A stretch of DNA of 64,000 bases from Paenibacillus mellifer. Its GTDB lineage: Bacteria; Bacillota; Bacilli; Paenibacillales; Paenibacillaceae. Below the pieces are notes generated by a model. The model saw nothing but the letters and a program-made list of their open reading frames with translations, was not told the origin of the DNA and searched no databases. The first letter of the stretch is position 1, and each line of letters begins with the position of its first letter. The position numbers were made by a program, and so were the translations under genes. This document shows positions 42,794-50,536 of this stretch, piece by piece. The stretch lies in contig NZ_JALPRK010000003.1 of NCBI RefSeq assembly GCF_023195895.1, positions 124,001 to 188,000 on the forward strand, given 5' to 3'.

Positions 42794-42827
42794 ATGTGCA
42801 AAATTGAACGTGGAGGAATCCGATTCC

Positions 42828-43346
42828 ATGCAAGTATACGCCAATAAACAAGCTTTAATCTCTGAAATCCAAAAAACCGCTCAGCTCTTTATCGCGGAGT
42901 TCGAGGGAATCCCCGAAACGGATAAAGCCTTGCGGTTGGAGGAAGTGGACCGTACGCCGCAGGAGATGATTGCCTATCAGCTGGGCTGGATCAATCTCAT
43001 CCGCGGGTGGGATCGCGATGAACTGGAAGGCAAAGAGGTCGTTACGCCTGCGCCCGGATTTAAGTGGAACCAATTGGGTGGTTTATATCAAAGCTTCTAC
43101 GACCAGTATCAGGACCAAACCTTGTCCCAACTCAAGGCGTTGTTTATGGCGGCTGTCGATGAGCTGACGCCCTGGCTTGAGAGTTTCAGTGATGAAGAAC
43201 TATTTACGCCGGGAGGCAGAAATTGGGCCGCTTCAACCCCCTCCAACTGGCCGATTTGGAAATGGGTTCACATTAACACCGTGGCGCCCTTTAAATCCTT
43301 CCGCAGCAAAATCCGCAAGTGGAAGAAAGTACGCTCGTTGATGTAG
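42828..43346 (+). CDS. ClbS/DfsB family four-helix-bundle protein
   Basis: 172 residues from ATG 42828 (GGAGGAA 10 nt upstream; frames extending further lack a site and cross the promoter). The pattern NKQALISEIQKTAQLFIAEFEGIP, EEVDRTPQEMIAYQLGWINLIRGWDRDE, GLYQSFYDQYQDQTLSQLKALF and NWPIWKWVHINTVAPFKSFRSKIRKWKK matches the ClbS/DfsB (DUF1706) family of DinB-like folds. ClbS protects against colibactin as a cyclopropane hydrolase; most relatives are uncharacterised. No metal-site His triad is complete. Confidence 0.85.
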   Translation: MQVYANKQALISEIQKTAQLFIAEFEGIPETDKALRLEEVDRTPQEMIAYQLGWINLIRGWDRDELEGKEVVTPAPGFKWNQLGGLYQSFYDQYQDQTLSQLKALFMAAVDELTPWLESFSDEELFTPGGRNWAASTPSNWPIWKWVHINTVAPFKSFRSKIRKWKKVRSLM

Positions 43347-43367
43347 TTTAACGGGGCTCCCCAGCCC

Positions 43368-44285
43368 CTACGACCCCATCTCCCCTTCAATCCGCTTCAT
43401 AAAGTCCTCCGCGGCGCTGTAGCCCAGCTGCTTCAGGTACCAGTTGTTCGCGGCGGCCTCGATCAGGCCGGTGACGTCCCGGCCCGGCTGGAGCTGGATT
43501 TCGATATGCGGGATTTGGACGCCTAAGTATTCCGTAAACTGCGGCACCGTCTCCAGTTCATTGTTCAAGGCATTTTCCTTCCATGGCACCAGCTCAATGT
43601 CCAATACGATCCGCGTCTCATCTTGAAAAGCCCGCCGCCCATACTGGCGCACCACGTTAATCAGTCCGATGCTGCGCAAGGCCAGGAATTCACGGGTTGT
43701 CTCGTTATGGGTTCCGAGCAGCGTAGTTGGGCTTAGTTTCTTCAACACCACGATATCGTCCGCAACAAAACGGTGCCCCCTGCGGATCAGCGTATGCGCC
43801 GTTTCGCTTTTGCCGATCCCGGATTTGCCCCGAAGCAGGATGCCGATGCCCGATACGTTCACGCACACCCCGTGGATCGAAATCTCCGGAGCCAGCGCCT
43901 TGACCAGATAACCGTCTAGCTTGGCGATAAACTCCGTCGCGGTCTCCTCCGTACGCAGTAGCGGAATTCCCTCCTTCTCGCAATATAGCTCCAAATAAGG
44001 GATCTCTTGCTGCCCGGACGTTACGATAAAGCAAGGAGGGTGATATTTGACGATGTTCCCGATATGCAGCTTGCGTTCCTCCACGCTTAACGTGAGCAGG
44101 TAGTTGATCTCCTTACGGCCCAACACCTGTACCCGATTCATTGGAAAAAAATCAAAATAACCCACGAACTCCAGCCCCGGCCGATGCGCCCGGGGACGAT
44201 CCACCTCGCGATCCATGCGCTCCTCGCCCGCGAGGACCTCCAGCCGGAACGTGTCCACCAGCTTCTTTACCGTGATCGTCTTCAT
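43368..44285 (-). CDS. HPr kinase/phosphorylase homologue with altered signature motif
   Basis: 305 residues in the HprK layout: N-terminal domain (about 1-130), then Walker A in LLRGKSGIGKSETAHTLIRRGHRFVADD, including the conserved His and the Asp pair. The family signature downstream, normally LEIRGxGIINV, reads LALRSIGLINV: the Glu and the Gly are replaced. In known HprK the region contributes to the phosphatase/phosphorylase activity, so this may be a paralogue with altered activity rather than the catabolite-control enzyme itself; no lgt gene is adjacent. ATG 44285, GGAGGAG upstream; 18 bp after the acetyltransferase gene. Confidence 0.85.
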   Translation of the reverse strand: MKTITVKKLVDTFRLEVLAGEERMDREVDRPRAHRPGLEFVGYFDFFPMNRVQVLGRKEINYLLTLSVEERKLHIGNIVKYHPPCFIVTSGQQEIPYLELYCEKEGIPLLRTEETATEFIAKLDGYLVKALAPEISIHGVCVNVSGIGILLRGKSGIGKSETAHTLIRRGHRFVADDIVVLKKLSPTTLLGTHNETTREFLALRSIGLINVVRQYGRRAFQDETRIVLDIELVPWKENALNNELETVPQFTEYLGVQIPHIEIQLQPGRDVTGLIEAAANNWYLKQLGYSAAEDFMKRIEGEMGS

Positions 44286-44303
44286 CTGATTCTCCTCCTG
44301 TTA

Positions 44304-45098
44304 TTAAATGTGCGATGTCGTCCCCATCCAGCGCTCCGGGTTCTTCAGCGGCTCATTATCGGAGAACAAATCCGGCTCCTCCCTTAACATTTCCGTGATG
44401 ACTTCCGCCACCGCGGCCGCATCGCAGACTCGAACTACCGCATCCCCCAGTTTTCCCTTACGCATCGCGCCCCGATTCTCAAGAACTTCTTCGACTTTCC
44501 AAAAATGCTCCGACCAAGGCAACCCGCAATGCCTGCGGGATGGAACGGGTATCTCCGTGCCGTCCGGCGTAATTGAGATTAACATCTCAAGGTCGTCCGT
44601 CATTCTCCCCGGGATATCCGCCCATTCCTCGACACCATGGATGAAGGTATTTCGTTTCAAATCTACTCCGACCAATAGAATCGTCGCTTGGCGGTCAAAC
44701 AGCTTGCCCCAAGAGGAGCCGCGAGCACACGGGGTATCGAAAAGATGATCCTCCGCTGTAAACGCCTTGGCCTCCCGCCCTAACGCCGCCACTGAATGGG
44801 TAGGATGCCATGAACGCACGACCCCTGGCCTTTTGCGGAAGAGTTCCGGCAGAATGCCGACACACACCGGAGAATGCTCAACCTCGAACCGAGGTTGGTC
44901 CTGATTGATGTACGACCAGGTATGCGTAGGCAACACCAGCAACCCCTGCTCCATATATTCTGTAAGCGCATCCAACACCGTGTCTGCGCCACCTTCAACT
45001 TCACCTAAACTCTTCATAGATGAATGAACGAGTACCGTTCCGGTACCGTCCAAACCTAGCGTCTCTAGTTGATGGATTAAACTCTCCTTGGTATGCAT
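44304..45098 (-). CDS. AAC(3) family N-acetyltransferase
   Basis: 264 residues of the antibiotic N-acetyltransferase fold: VLVHSSMKSLGEVEGGADTVLDAL, LVLPTHTWSYINQDQ, VVRSWHPTHSVAALG (catalytic His) and LLVGVDLKRNTFIHGVEEWADIPGR. The family acetylates the 3-amino group of aminoglycosides with acetyl-CoA, but many chromosomal members (YokD/FrbF-like) have other amine substrates, so resistance should not be assumed. Upstream AAGGAG; probably co-transcribed with the HprK-like gene. Confidence 0.88.
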   Translation of the reverse strand: MHTKESLIHQLETLGLDGTGTVLVHSSMKSLGEVEGGADTVLDALTEYMEQGLLVLPTHTWSYINQDQPRFEVEHSPVCVGILPELFRKRPGVVRSWHPTHSVAALGREAKAFTAEDHLFDTPCARGSSWGKLFDRQATILLVGVDLKRNTFIHGVEEWADIPGRMTDDLEMLISITPDGTEIPVPSRRHCGLPWSEHFWKVEEVLENRGAMRKGKLGDAVVRVCDAAAVAEVITEMLREEPDLFSDNEPLKNPERWMGTTSHI

Positions 45099-45233
45099 CT
45101 ATGATTCTCCTTCGTCGATTATTCCCTACTCCCTCCACGTTAATATGAGATCGAAATAAAGTCAAAAGGCTGGGGGATGCGAATTATTTTCCATTTTATG
45201 ATTGACACCCTCCCCAAGGAGACGGTATATTTA

Positions 45234-45255
45234 TTGACATTGATAATCATTATCA
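45234..45255 (+). promoter_or_regulatory. Fur box in the promoter of the siderophore ABC operon
   Basis: TGATAATCATTATCA (45241-45255) is a perfect 7-1-7 inverted repeat, the Firmicute Fur consensus, directly after a TTGACA -35 box at 45234-45239. Repression by iron-loaded Fur is well founded for this site type. Confidence 0.9.
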
Positions 45256-45305
45256 AATAAGACAATAGAAAGTACATATCATACATAGAAGGATGGGGTT
45301 TATAC

Positions 45306-46391
45306 ATGAACGTGAATCGCAAACTCTCTTTAAAATCTTTATTCATTCCAGTTCTGCTGATCATTGCGCTGGTTGGCTGTTCCTCCAATCAAACGGCGAA
45401 TGAGCCGGCTTCCAATACGACTGCAACGAATAGCTCCACAACTACCGACACGACGGCGGCGGCTCCTGCGGAAACTACCGAATACCCGATCGTGATCAAA
45501 CACGCGCTTGGCGAAGCTGTGATTGAGAACAAGCCGGAGCGGATCGTGACGATTCAGTGGGCGAACCATGACGTTGCTCTAGCGCTGGGTGTGGTTCCCG
45601 TAGGTTTCTCCGCGGCGAACTTTGGCGTTCAGGACGACAGCGGATTGTTGCCTTGGACGGCAGAGAAGCTGAGGGAGCTTGGTGCAACCGATCCGAACGT
45701 ATTCCAGGATACCGATGGTCTGGATTTTGAAGCCATTTCTGATGCGAATCCAGATGTCATTCTGGCTGCCTACTCCGGCATCACGCAGGAAGACTACGAC
45801 ACGCTGACTCAAATCGCTCCGGTCGTCGCCTACCCGAATGCTCCTTGGGCAACAACTTGGCGTGAGCAAGTTATATTAAATGCCACCGGTATGGGCATGA
45901 AGGCCGAAGGTGAGCAGCTGATTAAAGATACCGAGGATATGGTCAAAGAGAAGTTGAGCCAATATCCACAAATCGAAGGCAAGAAGGTCGTTTGGGTCAA
46001 CTTCTCGGCCAAAGATATGTCGCAATTGCATATTTATACGCCAGTCGACTCCCGCGTCTCCTTCTTGTATGAACTGGGGATGGAGTATCCCGCAAGCGTG
46101 ACGCAACAAATTACGGATCCATCCAGCTACTCCCTGAAACTTAGCGCGGAGAATGCCGGAGCGCTGAACGATGCGGATCTGATCGTGGGATATGGCAATG
46201 ACGAGCTGTACCAAGCCATTAAAGCTGATCCATTGCTTGGCAAAATCCCTGCGGTCGCCAGAGGCTCCGTTGCCTTCATCGACAGCGATACGCCGCTTGT
46301 TGCAGCCGGAACGCCGAATCCGCTCTCGATCGCTTATACGATTGATGAATACTTGAAATTGATCGGCGCAGCTGCCGATAAGGTACAATGA
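45306..46391 (+). CDS. Iron-siderophore ABC transporter substrate-binding lipoprotein
   Basis: 361 residues: lipoprotein signal (ALVGC, Cys near residue 25), a Thr/Ala/Ser-rich linker (about 27-58), and the FhuD/FecB-type fold with YPIVIKHALGEAVIENKPERIVTIQWANHDVALALGVVPVG, DGLDFEAISDANPDVILAAYSG and HIYTPVDSRVSFLYELGME. It captures Fe(III)-siderophore outside the membrane. The stop overlaps the first permease gene (ATGA). Fur box upstream. Confidence 0.92.
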   Translation: MNVNRKLSLKSLFIPVLLIIALVGCSSNQTANEPASNTTATNSSTTTDTTAAAPAETTEYPIVIKHALGEAVIENKPERIVTIQWANHDVALALGVVPVGFSAANFGVQDDSGLLPWTAEKLRELGATDPNVFQDTDGLDFEAISDANPDVILAAYSGITQEDYDTLTQIAPVVAYPNAPWATTWREQVILNATGMGMKAEGEQLIKDTEDMVKEKLSQYPQIEGKKVVWVNFSAKDMSQLHIYTPVDSRVSFLYELGMEYPASVTQQITDPSSYSLKLSAENAGALNDADLIVGYGNDELYQAIKADPLLGKIPAVARGSVAFIDSDTPLVAAGTPNPLSIAYTIDEYLKLIGAAADKVQ

Positions 46392-47425
46392 GCCATTCGG
46401 AGCTAAAAAACAAACAACCTGCCTTACACCTGCCGCGGTATTTTACCGCGGTTCTGGTGATTTTTCTGGCCTTGCTCGGCGTATGCGTCATCGCTTCTCT
46501 GGTCTTGGGCTCCAAGGCCGTGAATGGGCAGGCCTTGATCGACGGGTTGTTTCATCCGGATATCGACTCCTTTGAAGCCAATATCGTACGTAAACGAATT
46601 TCCCGGACCGTGTTCAGCTTGTTCTGCGGGGCCGCGCTGGGGGTAGCCGGTTCACTTATGCAATCGGTTACTCGCAATCCGCTGGCGGACCCAAGCATCC
46701 TGGGCATCAACACCGGAGCCTCCCTATTTGTGGTTTGCGGGATTGCGTTCTTGAACATCAGCACCGCCAATCAATACATTGGGTTGGCTTTGGTTGGATC
46801 CGCCGTAACGGCGGTGTTCGTGTTCGGGATCGGTTCGATGGGGCGTGGCGGAGCCACGCCCATTAAGCTTGTGTTGGCGGGTGCCGCCACCAGCGCCGCG
46901 TTATCCTCGCTGGTCACCGCTATTATGATCCCGCGCTCCTACGCTATGGACCAATTTCGGTTCTGGCAAGTTGGAAGCGTCGGATCGGGGACCTGGAGCG
47001 GGATTGGCGCATTTCTTCCGTTTCTGATCATCGGCAGCCTCGTCGCCTTCCTAACCGCTCCCGCGCTGAATGCACTGGCCCTGGGAGACGATGTGGCCAC
47101 CGGACTCGGTGTTCGGACAGGGACGCTGCGGTTGGTTGCGGCGCTTGCAGGGGTCCTCTTATGCGGTGCAACCACGGCGCTTGCCGGACCGATTGGTTTT
47201 ATCGGCCTGCTATCGACTCACCTCGTCCGTCTGATCCTGGGGCCTGACCTCCGGCTGGTGATCCCGATGTCCGCGATTTCCGGAGCCATCATTTTAACCC
47301 TATCCGATGTTCTCGGCAGGCTAATCGGCAGCCCTGGGGAGCTAGAGGTTGGCGTTGTTACCGCATTTATCGGGGCACCTGTCCTCATCTTATTAGCGAA
47401 GAAAGCGAAAGTGCGTTCATTATGA
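46388..47425 (+). CDS. FecCD family siderophore ABC permease, first
   Basis: 345 residues, about nine to ten transmembrane helices. FecCD motifs: RISRTVFSLFCGAALGVAGSLMQSVTRNPLADPSILGINTGASL near the N-terminus, LKLVLAGAA-type core, and GPIGFIGLLSTHLVRLILGPDLRLVIPMSAISGAIILTLSDVLGR (cytoplasmic coupling region). It overlaps its neighbours on both sides by 4 bp. Confidence 0.93.
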   Translation: MSHSELKNKQPALHLPRYFTAVLVIFLALLGVCVIASLVLGSKAVNGQALIDGLFHPDIDSFEANIVRKRISRTVFSLFCGAALGVAGSLMQSVTRNPLADPSILGINTGASLFVVCGIAFLNISTANQYIGLALVGSAVTAVFVFGIGSMGRGGATPIKLVLAGAATSAALSSLVTAIMIPRSYAMDQFRFWQVGSVGSGTWSGIGAFLPFLIIGSLVAFLTAPALNALALGDDVATGLGVRTGTLRLVAALAGVLLCGATTALAGPIGFIGLLSTHLVRLILGPDLRLVIPMSAISGAIILTLSDVLGRLIGSPGELEVGVVTAFIGAPVLILLAKKAKVRSL

Positions 47426-48453
47426 GAGATCAAGCGCTTGAATGGATTATGGCGGGCCGACGTCAAAGACGCCGCCGTTGGATCGTTGTCACCAGTCTTT
47501 TAGCCGCATTAGCTATTGCCTTATGCTGCGCGATGCTCCTGCTGGGGAATACCATCTACCCGGTGAAGGAGGTCATTCGCGCGCTGTTGGGAGAACAACT
47601 CAAGGGCGTATCCTTCGCGGTGAACACGATACGCTTGCCGCGGATGCTGGCGGGGTTATTCGCTGGATTTGCCTTCGGGATCGCCGGGTATACCTTCCAG
47701 ACCATGCTGCGCAACCCCTTGGCCAACCCGAATGTCATCGGCATCACCTCGGGGTCTAGCGCGGCGGCGGTATTTTGCATCGTTGTCCTGCATGCCAGTG
47801 AAACGCTGGTGTCGATCGCTTCGGTGATTGCCGGGCTTGTTACAGTCACGATCATATATCTGTTATCGAGGGGCAAAGCCTTCTCCATCGGACGTCTCAT
47901 TCTGATCGGGATTGGGCTTCAAGCCATGCTCGATGCCGTGATCTCCTATCTGCTGCTGGTGGGTGCGCAGCAGGATATTCCCGCCGCGCTGAGATGGCTC
48001 ACCGGCAGTCTGAACGGATCGCAGCTGCGGGAGCTGCCTCCTCTTGTGGCGGCGGTGTTTGTTTTTGCGCCCGTCATTATCATGTTAGGCAAACATCTGG
48101 ATCTATTGGAACTCGGCGAACAATCGGCTTCCTCTCTCGGCGTTGCCACAGACAAGACCCGGATCATTCTGATTTTGAGCTCCGTCTTCATGATTGCGAT
48201 CGCCACCGCGACCACAGGGCCCATCGCCTTTGTCTCTTTCCTGGCGGGACCGATCGCGAGAAGGTTGACGGGAGTTGGCTTCTCCAACGTCATACCGGCA
48301 GGCTTAGTGGGGGTGAATCTGGTGCTGGCGGCGGATCTCATCGGGCAATTTGCCTTTGAATACCGCTTCCCTGTGGGCATTATAACCGGACTCATCGGAG
48401 CGCCGTATCTGATCTTCTTGCTGATCCAGATGAACCGAAAGGGAGAATTGTAA
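47422..48453 (+). CDS. FecCD family siderophore ABC permease, second
   Basis: 343 residues with the same architecture: IRLPRMLAGLFAGFAFGIAGYTFQTMLRNPLANPNVIGITSGSSAAAV, RWLTGSLNGSQ and GPIAFVSFLAGPIARRLTG. The two permeases form the heterodimeric membrane channel. Starts inside the end of the first permease gene and shares one base with the ATPase gene (TAATG). Confidence 0.93.
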   Translation: MRDQALEWIMAGRRQRRRRWIVVTSLLAALAIALCCAMLLLGNTIYPVKEVIRALLGEQLKGVSFAVNTIRLPRMLAGLFAGFAFGIAGYTFQTMLRNPLANPNVIGITSGSSAAAVFCIVVLHASETLVSIASVIAGLVTVTIIYLLSRGKAFSIGRLILIGIGLQAMLDAVISYLLLVGAQQDIPAALRWLTGSLNGSQLRELPPLVAAVFVFAPVIIMLGKHLDLLELGEQSASSLGVATDKTRIILILSSVFMIAIATATTGPIAFVSFLAGPIARRLTGVGFSNVIPAGLVGVNLVLAADLIGQFAFEYRFPVGIITGLIGAPYLIFLLIQMNRKGEL

Positions 48454-49271
48454 TGAAACCGACGCATGTTTTTCAGGCTGAACAGTTAGTTGCGGGTTAT
48501 GAGAACAAGACGGTCATCCATGGGGTAGACCTGGTGATTCCCAGCCATCAAATCAGCGTCATGATCGGAGCCAACGGCTGCGGAAAGTCCACGCTTCTGA
48601 AGTCGCTGGCTCGATTGATCAAACCCACTTCGGGTAACATTACGCTCGATGGGAAGCCGCTGGCAAAAATCCCGCCAAAGCCGCTCGCCCGCATTCTCGG
48701 GCTGTTACCGCAATCCCCCATTGTTCCGGAAGGCATTACTGTTGCGGATCTCGTGGGGCGGGGAAGGTTCCCGCATCAATCTCTGTTCGGCGGATGGACG
48801 AAGAAGGATTACGAGGCCGTGGCCGTAGCGATGCGGATCATGAATATTACGGAGTATGCCAATCACCATATTGATGAGCTGTCCGGAGGTCAGCGGCAAC
48901 GCGTCTGGATTGCGATGGCCCTCGCGCAGCAGACCGACATTCTGTTTCTCGATGAACCGACCACGTTCCTGGACATTACGTATCAAGTCGAGATTCTCGA
49001 TCTGCTCACCGATCTGAACCGGCAACAGGGAACAACCATCGTGATGGTGCTTCATGATATCAATTTGTCCGCGCGGTATGCGGATCATATCTTTGCCCTT
49101 CATCAAGGGAAGCTGGTGGCTGAGGGAAAACCGGAAGAGGTCATTACGAGCGAGCGGGTGAAGGACATTTTCGGACTCGATTGTACGGTCATCAAAGACC
49201 CCGTATCGGGGTCTCCGCTCGTGGTGCCCAAAGGGCGTTATCATTTAAACGAAGCCTATATACCTTCCTGA
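48453..49271 (+). CDS. Siderophore ABC transporter ATP-binding protein (FecE type)
   Basis: 272 residues: Walker A GANGCGKST, signature ELSGGQRQRVWIAMALAQ, Walker B DILFLDEPTTFLD, switch His in VLHDIN. The family is that of iron-siderophore and vitamin B12 uptake. Its last 16 bp overlap the end of the convergent isomerase gene. Confidence 0.93.
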   Translation: MKPTHVFQAEQLVAGYENKTVIHGVDLVIPSHQISVMIGANGCGKSTLLKSLARLIKPTSGNITLDGKPLAKIPPKPLARILGLLPQSPIVPEGITVADLVGRGRFPHQSLFGGWTKKDYEAVAVAMRIMNITEYANHHIDELSGGQRQRVWIAMALAQQTDILFLDEPTTFLDITYQVEILDLLTDLNRQQGTTIVMVLHDINLSARYADHIFALHQGKLVAEGKPEEVITSERVKDIFGLDCTVIKDPVSGSPLVVPKGRYHLNEAYIPS

Positions 49272-50104
49272 GCGACAGGTTTCGCCGCCGCAACTCTCCC
49301 CTTCCGTACAAACCGTGCGGCAGCGACGCACTGCGCCTCCGTCACCGCCTCGAGAGTGACGAAGCCGCGGGGTTTATGCTGCTCCAGCAGCTTCCAGAAG
49401 AGCGGATAGTTTAGCTCCCCTAGGCCTGCGGCAGTTTCGATGAGTTCGCAATTGGCGCCGCACCGCAGATCCTTGGCATGAGCGCTGACGATACGCGGCC
49501 CCAGCAGGTCGAAGGCCGTTTGGATGACTTCGTCCTGGCGGATAAAGTTATCGGCATTCATTAAATTGCACGGGTCGACGACGACGCCTATGCAAGAGGA
49601 TGGGAATCGTTCGAGGGTTTGCGCCATCGTCTCCGGCGAATCGATCAAGTGGCCTTGAGCGGCTTCTAGGCCGATGGTCACGCCCCATCGTTCCGCTTCT
49701 TCGACCAGCTCCTCCAATGCGTGGTCGAGGCGCTCCCAATATTCCGGCAGGCGGCTTAAGTCCGCCGGCTTCCCCACCTCGGTCGCCACGATCGGCGCCC
49801 CGAATTGCCGCGCATGGCGCAGATGTTCCTTGAACCGGTCCACGTTGTGCCGGTAACTCTCCTCTTCCAAGTCGATCAGGCTGGCATAGCAGCCTAATAC
49901 GGCGATTCGTACCTGGTTGTCCGCAAACGTGCCCCCGATCTCGGAAGCCAATCCCGGGCTGATTTTGCCCAGCGAGACATCCACATCCGAAATCGCCTTC
50001 GACAACGCCAACTGTACATACGAGAAATCAAATGCCCCTACCTTCGCCGCCAGCTCCCGAAAGGGCTGCTTCCCGAGCAAATGTGCTAGAATGCCTACCG
50101 ACAC
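49256..50104 (-). CDS. Sugar phosphate isomerase/epimerase family protein
   Basis: 282 residues of the xylose-isomerase-like TIM barrel: SVGILAHLLGKQPFRELAAKVGAFDFSYVQLAL, LGCYASLIDLEEE, ATEVGKPADLSRLPEYWERLDHALEELVEEAERWGVTIGLEAAQGH, GVVVDPCNLMNADNF and RIVSAHAKDLR. The metal ligands expected for the family (Glu in LEAAQGH, Asp in VDPCN, His in SAHAKD) are present. The substrate is unknown. Start is GTG 50104 with AAAGGAGG 8 nt upstream. It overlaps the ATPase gene tail to tail. Confidence 0.85.
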   Translation of the reverse strand: MSVGILAHLLGKQPFRELAAKVGAFDFSYVQLALSKAISDVDVSLGKISPGLASEIGGTFADNQVRIAVLGCYASLIDLEEESYRHNVDRFKEHLRHARQFGAPIVATEVGKPADLSRLPEYWERLDHALEELVEEAERWGVTIGLEAAQGHLIDSPETMAQTLERFPSSCIGVVVDPCNLMNADNFIRQDEVIQTAFDLLGPRIVSAHAKDLRCGANCELIETAAGLGELNYPLFWKLLEQHKPRGFVTLEAVTEAQCVAAARFVRKGRVAAAKPVAQEGI

Positions 50105-50239
50105 TTAACATTCCTCCTTTGGGTTCATTTCATAGGTACGCCAATAATATAGGATACATTCGACTTCTATCGGTAAACTCCTGTGTGTATATACCGACGG
50201 CCCGATCCCCATTAACGGGTTAGAAACCAACGGTAATCT

Positions 50240-50363
50240 ATTCGATTTTTCATATCCAATTTGAACAAAACACCGGAAATGGCCGATTGTATGCGATTTT
50301 TCATATAGATTTCCCGTTTCGTTGGTCCAAAGCGCAAATTATTTATGATTTTTCAGATAGAAT
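50240..50363 (-). repeat. Three copies of a 51-52 bp repeat with core TATGAAAAATCG
   Basis: Read on the minus strand, the cores TCTGAAAAATCAT, TATGAAAAATCGC and TATGAAAAATCGA occur at 50347, 50295 and 50244, spaced 52 and 51 bp. The same core and period are found at 61551-61620. The rest of the gene-free stretch 50105-50536 is AT-rich leader of the nucleotidase gene. Confidence 0.65.
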
Positions 50364-50536
50364 GCTCCACCACCCTCTGCACAATCTGTTCATTCCACGC
50401 ACGAAATAGAAATTTCCCCCATGACAATCCCTACCAATTCATATAAAATATTAAAGTCAATTTAAAATATTTCTTCGGCACAATTTTTCGCACGACGCAT
50501 GTCAGGGAGTACCCAAAATTCGAAGGAGGAATGAAC

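Noticed and set aside
43353..43368. GGGGCT/AGCCCC hairpin as terminator between converging genes
   Set aside because: Stem of 6 bp with no T run on either strand; too weak to call.
44304..45098. Aminoglycoside resistance gene
   Set aside because: The fold is AAC(3)-like, but chromosomal members of this type often have other substrates; resistance cannot be claimed from sequence.
50240..50363. CRISPR array
   Set aside because: Periodic repeats of 51-52 bp but just three degenerate copies, a 12-13 bp core, partly conserved 'spacers' and no cas genes.
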